Source: UBA5026 sp949065595 (GTDB lineage: Bacteria; Bacillota_I; Bacilli_A; RF39; UBA660). From it: a DNA stretch of 5,303 nt. The stretch lies in contig CARSXK010000041.1 of the NCBI GenBank assembly GCA_949065595.1, positions 1-5,303 of the forward strand. The letters run 5' to 3'. The notes under the pieces are model-generated. The model had not been told where the DNA came from and made no database searches. It saw only the letters and a program-made list of their open reading frames with translations. Shown here piece by piece: positions 1 to 5,255 of the stretch (position 1 is its first letter; the number at the start of each line of letters is the position of its first letter). Both the position numbers and the translations under genes were made by a program.

Positions 1-85
1 ACGACTTATTGCTTTTTTTGTATATAAAAGGTGTCACATCAATTGTAACGCTACACTTAATCATTGCATTCTTAGAGTATTTTTC

Positions 86-114
86 TTGAAAAACTTTTTA
101 ATTATTAGTATAAT
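86..114 (+). promoter_or_regulatory. sigma-A promoter of the HerA-like ATPase gene
   Basis: The -35 box TTGAAA lies at 86-91 and a perfect TATAAT -10 box at 109-114, with a 17-base spacer. Transcription would start near 121 and give a leader of about 31 bases before the ATG at 152. The leader contains AGGGG (141-145) as ribosome binding site. This promoter suggests the gene is expressed independently of whatever lies upstream of the window. Confidence 0.75.
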
Positions 115-118
115 TAAA
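97..118. repeat. perfect 8-bp inverted repeat over the -10 box, possible operator
   Basis: The arms TTTAATTA (97-104) and TAATTAAA (111-118) are exact reverse complements separated by 6 bases, and the right arm overlaps the -10 hexamer at 109-114. A dimeric repressor bound here would block the promoter. The arms are made only of A and T in an AT-rich region, so chance is a real alternative. Confidence 0.4.
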
Positions 119-151
119 TTTATAGTAGAGAAAGTATAAGAGGGGATATTT

Positions 152-2224
152 ATGTTTGATAAGATTGTTTATATCAGTGATCGTTCAGCAGACGTTAAAA
201 TAAAAGATAGCGAACAAATTGCCATTAATCTAATGAATATGCATTTGATTTTCGAAGATAATGACAAAAAGATTTTAGGAGAAGTAGATGATATTGATAA
301 GGATCTCGTTAAGGTAAGATTCTTAGGAGAAATATCTAATGGAAGGTTAATGGGAGGAGTTATTAGAAAACCATCCCTAGACTCAAAAGTGAGAGTCATC
401 CAGAAAGAAGAAGTTCCACTGATTCTAGGAGATAAGAAACCGGGATATATGCCACTTGGAGTAAGTCCCTTTTATAATGATTATCCAGTCTATTTAAACG
501 TAAATGGCTTTTTTAGCAACCACTTTGCTATTTTTGGAAATAGTGGATCAGGAAAGAGTTGTGGCGTATCTAGAATTATTCAAAATATGTTTCATGATCG
601 AACTTTGTATCCCTATAAGTCAAATATTATTATGTTTGATTCCTCTGCAGAATATTATAATGCATTTGTTGATTTAAATAAAATTGATCCCAACTTTAAC
701 TATAGATTTTATTCAACAAATGAAGCAGACGGATTGGGCGAAAAATTAAGAATTCCTATTTGGCTTTTAAATGTTGATGATTTGTGTTTACTACTTCAAA
801 TAACAAACCACTCTCAAATTCCAATTATCGAGAGAATGTTAAAATTAGCCATGATTTTTTCTGAGACAGGCTCTCAATCTACAGACTATAAAAACCATTT
901 AATCGCAAAAGCAATTATGACAATTCTTTATACGAATGAAACTGCACCAAATAAAAGAAATGAGATTTTCTCTATCCTAGCTAGTTGTTCCACTCCACAA
1001 TTTAATTTGGAGGCACAAGTTCAGGGGATTGGATATACCAGAAAATTTAGAGAATGTTTTCTAATAGACAATCAGGGACAATTTTCAGAAAGTGTCTTGT
1101 TAACTGAATATGTTTCAAAACACATTAAAGAGGAATTTGATTCTTATGAACCAAAGGGTGGCGTATTTTACAACCTAGATACTTTAGAAAAAGCCTTAAA
1201 CTTTACCCTAATTAGTGAAGGGTGGCTAAGAAATGAAAATACTTATGGAGATGCAGTAACGATTAAGGTACGCTTACACTCCTTAATAGTAGGACCGAAT
1301 GCGAAATATTTTGACTATCCAGAGTATGTATCGATTGATAAATATCTATCTTCTCTATTAATTAGTAATGGAAGAAAGTATCAAATTGTAAATATTAATT
1401 TTGACGATGTAGATGATTCTTTTGCGAAGGTTTTGACTAAAATTTTCTCTAGACTTATCTTTGAATTTTCAAAAGCATTAAAAGATAGAGCTAGTATTCC
1501 TTTTCACTTAGTGGTAGAAGAGGCTCATAGATATATTCAGAATGATACAGATCGTTATTTAATTGGGTATAATATCTTTGAACGTATTGCAAAAGAGGGA
1601 CGTAAATATGGAGTGATTTTAGGATTAATTTCGCAAAGACCAGTGGAGTTATCCGATACTGTTATCTCTCAATGTTCCAATTTCCTAATTTTTAAAATGA
1701 ATCATCCAAATGATGTAGATTATATTCGAAAAATGGTTCCCAATATTAGTGATGAGATAGTAGAAAAACAAAAAACACTACAACCAGGAACAAGCTTAGG
1801 ATTTGGAATGGCTTTTACGATTCCTTTAATTGTGAAATTACAGATGCCAAATCCGGAGCCTAGAAGTGGAAACTGTAATGTAGTTGATATATGGTCAGCA
1901 AATTCACAGGGAGGGCAACCTAATCAGCCTAAAATTTCAGAACCAGAATCGATACAAGGACAACCTATAAACCAAGATGTTCAACAACAACAGGTCATTC
2001 CTATGAATCCATTTCAAAATGAGTCACCCACCACTAATATAAATCCACAACAGGCAATAGTGTCACAATTTACAACAGTTGAGGAACCAAATGTTCCAAT
2101 TGAAAACACTTTGAAAGAGGAACCTCTGATTACAGTCCCTATAAAGGCTGATGGTGGTAATAATGGAGTTCAGCCAGAATCTTTAAATATAGATGAAATT
2201 ATAAATGGTCCTGATGAGGAATAA
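152..2224 (+). CDS. HerA-type ATP-binding protein (HAS-barrel and DUF87 ATPase domain)
   Basis: This is a 690-residue protein of the HerA/FtsK branch of P-loop motor ATPases, whose known members form hexameric rings that pump double-stranded DNA and often work with the NurA nuclease. Residues about 5-95 look like the HAS-barrel, with GEVDDIDKDLVKVRFLGEI followed by a GGVIRKP segment. The ATPase core follows: Walker A GNSGSGKS at 129-136 (Lys135); a DSSAEY motif at 163-168 in the place of the usual D-x-x-G-E-Y; Walker B LVVEEAH at 453-459; and KEGRKYG with SQRP at 481-497, the sensor/arginine region. Residues about 566-690 form a low-complexity tail rich in Gln, Pro, Asn and Glu with an acidic end, probably disordered. 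No signal peptide or membrane segment is seen, so it is likely cytosolic. The start is supported by AGGGG 6 bases upstream. No NurA, SIR2 or other effector gene is visible, so a role in end processing, chromosome maintenance or defence cannot be decided. Confidence 0.9.
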   Translation: MFDKIVYISDRSADVKIKDSEQIAINLMNMHLIFEDNDKKILGEVDDIDKDLVKVRFLGEISNGRLMGGVIRKPSLDSKVRVIQKEEVPLILGDKKPGYMPLGVSPFYNDYPVYLNVNGFFSNHFAIFGNSGSGKSCGVSRIIQNMFHDRTLYPYKSNIIMFDSSAEYYNAFVDLNKIDPNFNYRFYSTNEADGLGEKLRIPIWLLNVDDLCLLLQITNHSQIPIIERMLKLAMIFSETGSQSTDYKNHLIAKAIMTILYTNETAPNKRNEIFSILASCSTPQFNLEAQVQGIGYTRKFRECFLIDNQGQFSESVLLTEYVSKHIKEEFDSYEPKGGVFYNLDTLEKALNFTLISEGWLRNENTYGDAVTIKVRLHSLIVGPNAKYFDYPEYVSIDKYLSSLLISNGRKYQIVNINFDDVDDSFAKVLTKIFSRLIFEFSKALKDRASIPFHLVVEEAHRYIQNDTDRYLIGYNIFERIAKEGRKYGVILGLISQRPVELSDTVISQCSNFLIFKMNHPNDVDYIRKMVPNISDEIVEKQKTLQPGTSLGFGMAFTIPLIVKLQMPNPEPRSGNCNVVDIWSANSQGGQPNQPKISEPESIQGQPINQDVQQQQVIPMNPFQNESPTTNINPQQAIVSQFTTVEEPNVPIENTLKEEPLITVPIKADGGNNGVQPESLNIDEIINGPDEE

Positions 2225-2248
2225 AAAGCTAGTTTATCTAGTTTTTTT
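2223..2248 (+). terminator. weak intrinsic terminator after the HerA-like gene
   Basis: CTAG at 2229-2232 pairs with CTAG at 2238-2241 around a 5-base loop. The stem is extended by a G-T wobble (2228 with 2242) and an A-tract pairing with the T-run 2242-2248. It begins at the TAA stop codon. The stem is AU-rich and only moderately stable, so some read-through into ffh is likely. Confidence 0.55.
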
Positions 2249-2252
2249 ATTG

Positions 2253-2258
2253 TATAAT
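2253..2258 (+). promoter_or_regulatory. possible -10 box for ffh
   Basis: A perfect TATAAT lies directly after the terminator T-run, but no convincing -35 box is found 16-18 bases upstream (the sequence there is like TAGTTT). Transcription would start near 2265, leaving only about 10 leader bases and starting at the ribosome binding site AGGTGAT (2266-2272). It could be fortuitous in such AT-rich DNA; read-through from upstream is the alternative. Confidence 0.3.
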
Positions 2259-2275
2259 ATTTTATAGGTGATAAA

Positions 2276-3583
2276 ATGTTTGAAGGTTTAGGAGATAGAT
2301 TACAAAATGTAATTCATAAGGTTAAGGGATATGGAAAAATAACAGAGGATAATATATCTGAAATGATGAGGGAAATTAGATTGGCATTATTAGAGGCCGA
2401 TGTTAATTATAAGGTTGTTAAGGAATTTACCTCTACTGTAAGAGAAAAGGCACTAGGAGAAGAAGTGCAAAAAAGTATTAAACCAGGGGATTTATTTGTT
2501 AAAATTGTACAAGACGAACTTACTGATTTGTTAGGAGGGGAAAAGAAACCTCTTAATTTAAAGGGAAATCCGGCTACTTTAATGTTAGTAGGACTTCAAG
2601 GTAGTGGTAAAACAACAACAATTGGAAAACTAGCGAATCTTCTTAGAAAAAAACATAATAAAAAGCCTCTGTTAATAGCTTGTGATGTTTATAGACCTGC
2701 CGCTATTGATCAGTTGAGGCAAATTGGGAAGCAATTAAATATAGAGGTATATGATGAAGGAAAAAATAATCCTGTTCAAATTGCTAGTAATGGTGTTAAA
2801 TATGCAAAAGAAAATGGTTATGACTACGTTCTAATTGATACTGCTGGAAGACTTCATATAGATGAGGATCTTATGCGGGAATTAGATCAAATAAAAAATG
2901 AAATAAATCCAGAGGAAATTCTATTAGTAATTGATTCCATGATGGGACAGGATGCTATTCATGTGATTACTGGTTTTCATGATCAGTTGCCATTAACGGG
3001 AGTTGTATTAACAAAGTTAGATGGAGATACAAGAGGTGGAGTCGCTCTATCTGTAAGACATCTAACCAATGTGCCCATTAAATTTATTGGTGTTAGTGAA
3101 AAAATGGACGGAATTGATTCGTTTGATCCCGAAAGAATGGCTGGAAGAATTTTAGGAATGGGCGATATTGTCTCATTAGTAGAAAAAGCAACAGAAGCAA
3201 TTGATGAAAAGGAAGCAGAAAAAACTGCCAAAAGAATGCAAAGTGGGAAGTTTGACTTAGAGGATTTTTTATCTACTATGAAGCAAATGAAAAAACTAGG
3301 TCCACTTGAGAATTTATTAAAATTAATTCCAGGGGCAAAAAAAATGGGCTTAAGTAGTGTTAAAATAGATCCAAAACAGATGGCACATATAGAAGCGATT
3401 GTTCTTTCTATGACCCCAAAAGAGAGGAGAAATCCAGAAATTATAAAAGCAAGTAGAAAAACGAGAATTGCTAAGGGAAGTGGAACCTCAGTTCAAGAAG
3501 TAAATAAGCTCTTAACTCAATTTGATCAAATGAAGAAAATGATGAAGCAAATGTCAAATGGAAATTTTAAAATGCCGTTTTGA
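2276..3583 (+). CDS. ffh: signal recognition particle protein Ffh (SRP54 GTPase)
   Basis: Ffh is the GTPase of the signal recognition particle. It binds 4.5S/scRNA, recognises signal sequences on nascent chains at the ribosome, and docks with FtsY at the membrane. The 435 residues show the N domain (about 1-95, with REIRLALLEADVN near 32-44) and then the G domain: P-loop GLQGSGKTT at 106-114, I-box DVYRPAAIDQL at 137-147, DTAGR at 188-192, TKLDG at 246-250 and DTRGG at 251-255. The methionine-rich M domain (about 295-435) has MGDIVSLVEKA, the finger-loop region KKLGPLENLLKLIPG, and the RNA-binding motif SRKTRIAKGSGTSVQEVN at 393-410. The length is close to the usual 440-450. The start is supported by AGGTGAT three bases before the ATG. 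YlxM, often encoded just upstream of ffh in Bacillota, is absent here, and no rpsP follows. The gene ends in a tandem TGA-TAG. Confidence 0.98.
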   Translation: MFEGLGDRLQNVIHKVKGYGKITEDNISEMMREIRLALLEADVNYKVVKEFTSTVREKALGEEVQKSIKPGDLFVKIVQDELTDLLGGEKKPLNLKGNPATLMLVGLQGSGKTTTIGKLANLLRKKHNKKPLLIACDVYRPAAIDQLRQIGKQLNIEVYDEGKNNPVQIASNGVKYAKENGYDYVLIDTAGRLHIDEDLMRELDQIKNEINPEEILLVIDSMMGQDAIHVITGFHDQLPLTGVVLTKLDGDTRGGVALSVRHLTNVPIKFIGVSEKMDGIDSFDPERMAGRILGMGDIVSLVEKATEAIDEKEAEKTAKRMQSGKFDLEDFLSTMKQMKKLGPLENLLKLIPGAKKMGLSSVKIDPKQMAHIEAIVLSMTPKERRNPEIIKASRKTRIAKGSGTSVQEVNKLLTQFDQMKKMMKQMSNGNFKMPF

Positions 3584-3594
3584 TAGATAGGAAG

Positions 3595-3643
3595 AAAATA
3601 GATACAAGGAAAACTATTTTATAAAAGTATGTATCTTTTTTTA
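3595..3643 (+). terminator. intrinsic terminator after ffh
   Basis: AGATACA at 3600-3606 pairs with TGTATCT at 3630-3636, followed by a T-tract (3636-3642). The 23-base loop contains the self-complementary TTTTATAAAA (3617-3626), which may form an inner helix. Upstream A residues (3595-3598) can extend the stem against the T-run after a one-base mismatch. It ends the ffh transcript before the spore coat gene. Confidence 0.75.
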
Positions 3644-3671
3644 TTGTTCTTTTAGAAATGGGCATAATATA
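3642..3671 (+). promoter_or_regulatory. possible sporulation-sigma (sigma-E or sigma-K type) promoter of the coat gene
   Basis: The -10-like element CATAATATA (3663-3671) fits the Bacillus sigma-K pattern CATANNNTA and matches 6 of 8 positions of the sigma-E pattern CATACAHT. A 14-base spacer separates it from TATTGTT (3642-3648), which matches 5 of 7 positions of the sigma-E -35 pattern KMATATT. No good sigma-A pair is seen in this interval. The -10 element also sits in a GCATA...TATGC inverted repeat (3662-3676). The assignment relies on Bacillus subtilis consensus sequences and is tentative. Confidence 0.4.
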
Positions 3672-3724
3672 TATGCAAAAAAAATGATTGAGAATAGAAT
3701 AGAACAGATAGGAGGAAAGCATAT

Positions 3725-4060
3725 ATGTTTAAAAGACCAATGGAATTCGATATGAATTCTACTATTGCAGGTAATAATAATACTGTAGACCAAGAGATGA
3801 ATGTTGATATCAATATGATGTCAAACAATCAAATGGATTCTCAAGTAAGTGGAGGAAGCTGCTGTAATCCAATTTCAGAGGCTCCACAAGTAAAATGTGT
3901 ACATAGAACAATCGTACATGAAGTTCCACATGTATGTCCAATCAAAACTAGAATTATCAATCACCATGTTTATAAACATACATATAGACCAGAATATTCA
4001 TGTAGTGAAGAAAATACTGTTACTAATGTACAATGTGGTTCTTGCTGTAATTTTAGATAA
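3725..4060 (+). CDS. CotD-like spore coat protein
   Basis: This 111-residue Cys/His-rich protein resembles the CotD family of inner spore coat proteins. The family-like core is at about 57-95: a Cys-Val-His start, then VPHVCP (67-72), an IINHHVYKH stretch (78-86) and YRPEYSC. It parallels the VPHIHP / VNH / HYFPHT layout recalled for Bacillus CotD. There are eight cysteines (46, 47, 58, 71, 93, 104, 107, 108), and the motif GSCCN occurs twice (44-48 and 105-109), bracketing the core. The first 40 residues are Asn/Met-rich and probably disordered. Such proteins are crosslinked or metal-bound structural parts of the spore coat, made in the mother cell. AGGAGG (3710-3715) lies nine bases before the ATG. 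The gene stands alone between housekeeping genes, with its own promoter candidate. The family call rests on motif memory without an alignment. Confidence 0.8.
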   Translation: MFKRPMEFDMNSTIAGNNNTVDQEMNVDINMMSNNQMDSQVSGGSCCNPISEAPQVKCVHRTIVHEVPHVCPIKTRIINHHVYKHTYRPEYSCSEENTVTNVQCGSCCNFR

Positions 4061-4115
4061 TTTACATAACTTTAAACGTAAAAAAATGTCTAATTGTGTC
4101 ACGTAACTTGATTTC

Positions 4116-4142
4116 TTGACAGGGTTAATTTATCCTTATAAT
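4116..4142 (+). promoter_or_regulatory. sigma-A-like promoter of rpoZ with short spacer
   Basis: There is a perfect TTGACA at 4116-4121 and a perfect TATAAT at 4137-4142, but the spacer is only 15 bases, shorter than the optimal 17. The -10 box directly abuts the AGGAG ribosome binding site (4143-4147). Normal initiation near 4149 would leave a leader of about 7-8 bases lacking that site. Either the promoter yields a nearly leaderless mRNA or translation relies on transcripts started further upstream. Confidence 0.5.
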
Positions 4143-4156
4143 AGGAGTGTGATACA

Positions 4157-4360
4157 ATGATTTATCCATCTATTGATAAACTACTAAATATTGTTGAATC
4201 AAAATATGAGTTAGTTCATATTGCAGCTAGGCGTAGTAAAGAAATTTCCAAGACAGAGTATTTACAAATGCCAGAAAGTACATATAAATGTCAAAAAAAT
4301 ATTGGTAGAGCATTAGAGGAAGTTACAGAAGGACTTCTGAAAATAAGAGAAAGTGAATAA
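4157..4360 (+). CDS. rpoZ: DNA-directed RNA polymerase omega subunit
   Basis: Omega is the small RNA polymerase subunit that clamps the beta-prime C-terminus and helps core assembly. The 67-residue protein follows the Bacillus omega pattern closely: YPSIDKLLNIVESKYELV at 3-20, then the family hallmark AARRSKEI (23-30), and NIGRALEEVTEGLL at 48-61. Its length equals that recalled for the Bacillus subtilis protein. A ribosome binding site AGGAG (4143-4147) sits nine bases before the ATG. In many Bacillota rpoZ follows gmk and precedes coaBC and priA. Here it lies between a spore coat gene and recX, so the usual gmk-rpoZ cluster is broken. The last codons form the left arm of the terminator hairpin. 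Confidence 0.95.
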   Translation: MIYPSIDKLLNIVESKYELVHIAARRSKEISKTEYLQMPESTYKCQKNIGRALEEVTEGLLKIRESE

Positions 4361-4380
4361 CTATTTTCTCTTATTTTTTT
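4340..4380 (+). terminator. strong intrinsic terminator overlapping the end of rpoZ
   Basis: AAAATAAGAGAAA (4340-4352) is an exact reverse complement of TTTCTCTTATTTT (4365-4377), giving a 13-bp stem that further wobble and A-T pairs extend inward. It is followed by Ts up to 4380. The left arm lies inside the final rpoZ codons and the TAA stop (4358-4360) lies in the loop, so translating ribosomes would cover part of the hairpin. Confidence 0.85.
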
Positions 4381-4382
4381 GA

Positions 4383-4411
4383 TTGACACAAGAACATATG
4401 TATGATAGTAT
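4383..4411 (+). promoter_or_regulatory. extended -10 sigma-A promoter of recX
   Basis: A perfect TTGACA at 4383-4388 is followed after 17 bases by TAGTAT (4406-4411). A TG dinucleotide at 4403-4404 forms the extended -10 motif TGATAGTAT. Transcription would start near 4418, giving a leader of about 54 bases. The -35 box follows the rpoZ terminator T-run by two bases, a tight terminator-promoter junction. An alternative pair TTGATT (4379-4384) and TATGAT (4401-4406), with 16-base spacing, overlaps it. Confidence 0.6.
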
Positions 4412-4445
4412 AAATTTGTAATTATTGTATAGTTAAAATTTGTAA
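4412..4445. repeat. 10-bp direct repeat in the recX leader
   Basis: AAATTTGTAA occurs exactly at 4412-4421 and again at 4436-4445, with starts 24 bases apart. The first copy immediately follows the -10 box, at the expected transcription start. It could be a pair of regulator half-sites or a chance repeat in AT-rich DNA. No known SOS (LexA) box pattern is recognised here. Confidence 0.4.
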
Positions 4446-4461
4446 GCAAAATCTTATTGAC

Positions 4462-4468
4462 AGGTGAT
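4462..4468 (+). promoter_or_regulatory. ribosome binding site that sets the recX start
   Basis: AGGTGAT lies three bases before the ATG at 4472, the same arrangement as before ffh (AGGTGAT, three bases, ATG at 2276). An in-frame TTG at 4457 lies upstream of this site and has no ribosome binding site of its own at proper distance. The ATG at 4472 is therefore the better start. Confidence 0.8.
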
Positions 4469-4471
4469 GGA

Positions 4472-5221
4472 ATGAAAATAGAAAAATATGAAAAGTTAAA
4501 AAATGGAAAATATGAATTAATCATGGAATATGATGAAAAAATTGAGTTGCATGAAGATACTATACTAAAATTTAATTTATTACTTACAAAGAATATTAAG
4601 GATAATTTAACAGAAATTTTAGAATTTGATCGAGGATGGGAGACCTATTATCGTGCTTTAAAATATTTAAAAGTAAAACCTAGAAGTAAAAAGGAAGTAT
4701 TAGATTATTTACTAACATGTGAATACAAAAAAAATGATATAGAAAATGCCCTGAAAAAATTAGAACAACAAGGATATCTTGATGATTTATCCTATGCAAA
4801 AAGTACCCTAAATCATAAATTGATTACAACCTCTAATGGCCCTTTTAAAATTAAAAATGAGTTATTAAAAAAGGGAGTGGATGTTGGTATAGTACAACAG
4901 GTATTAGAGGAATATAGTACAGATATTCAATTAGAGAAAATTAGAAAAATAGTGAATAGAATGATAAAATCTAATCGCAATAAAAGTATTAAAATGTTAC
5001 AGAGGAAAATAATTACTGATTTGATATCGCAAGGGTTTTCTAAAAAAGAGATTCAAATAGTAATTGATGAATCAACATTTTTAGATGATAAGGAAATAGA
5101 AAAAAAGGAATATGAAAAATTATATAAAAAATTAAGTAGAAAATATAGTGGTGAAGAATTAAAGATTAAAATACATCAAAAAATGATTCAAAAAGGGTTT
5201 CATACAGAAAGTAGTGTATGA
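4472..5221 (+). CDS. recX: recombination regulator RecX
   Basis: RecX binds RecA and its filaments and modulates (usually inhibits) recombinase and coprotease activity. From the ATG at 4472 the protein has 249 residues, near the length of the Bacillus homologue (about 260). After an N-terminal segment of about 55 residues come the RecX three-helix repeats. The hallmark is ALKYLKVKPRSKKEVLDYL (62-80), then ALKKLEQQGYLDDLSYAK (93-110), then GPFKIKNELLKKGVD (123-137). A second repeat series ends in ISQGFSKKEIQIVID (185-199) and a third near the C-terminus ends in KGFH. It is highly basic and Lys-rich, as usual for the family. recA is not in the window, and recX is separated from rpoZ by a terminator and its own promoter. 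It ends with tandem TGA-TAA and its own hairpin terminator. Confidence 0.94.
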   Translation: MKIEKYEKLKNGKYELIMEYDEKIELHEDTILKFNLLLTKNIKDNLTEILEFDRGWETYYRALKYLKVKPRSKKEVLDYLLTCEYKKNDIENALKKLEQQGYLDDLSYAKSTLNHKLITTSNGPFKIKNELLKKGVDVGIVQQVLEEYSTDIQLEKIRKIVNRMIKSNRNKSIKMLQRKIITDLISQGFSKKEIQIVIDESTFLDDKEIEKKEYEKLYKKLSRKYSGEELKIKIHQKMIQKGFHTESSV

Positions 5222-5223
5222 TA

Positions 5224-5255
5224 AAACAGGAAATGAAATGTTTTCCTGTTTCTTT
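5224..5255 (+). terminator. intrinsic terminator after recX
   Basis: AAACAGGAAA (5224-5233) and TTTCCTGTTT (5242-5251) form a perfect 10-bp stem around an 8-base loop, followed by the T-rich tail CTTTATT. It starts three bases after the recX stop codon and closes the transcription unit. The remaining bases to 5303 show no supportable gene. Confidence 0.85.

Noticed and set aside
1..60. T-run at 13-19 and neighbouring bases as the end of an upstream gene or terminator
   Set aside because: A terminator tail is possible, but the hairpin that would precede it is outside the window, so it cannot be supported.
169..399. Minus-strand open frame inside the HerA-like gene
   Set aside because: It lies wholly within the HAS-barrel coding region, has no family motif and no ribosome binding site; it is a shadow frame.
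2983..3231. Minus-strand open frame inside ffh
   Set aside because: It is fully covered by the G/M-domain coding region of Ffh and is Ser/Pro-rich without recognisable features, as expected of antisense reading of a conserved gene.
3585..3719. Near-repeat AGATAGGAAGAAA (3585-3597) and AGATAGGAGGAAA (3706-3718)
   Set aside because: The second copy is simply the ribosome binding site of the coat gene and the first has no start codon after it; purine-rich similarity of this length is likely chance.
4061..4082. TTTAC...GTAAA hairpin after the coat gene as a terminator
   Set aside because: The stem has only five AT-rich pairs with a 12-base loop and is followed by As rather than Ts on the + strand.
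3897..4106. Second + strand frame overlapping the coat gene
   Set aside because: It overlaps most of the CotD-like frame out of phase, lacks a ribosome binding site, and has no recognisable motif.
4457..4471. Upstream TTG start for recX adding five residues
   Set aside because: The ribosome binding site AGGTGAT (4462-4468) lies downstream of this TTG and fits the ATG at 4472 exactly as it does for ffh.
4291..4524. Minus-strand frame across the rpoZ-recX junction
   Set aside because: It spans the rpoZ end, its terminator, the recX promoter and the recX start; the strong + strand signals explain the region better.
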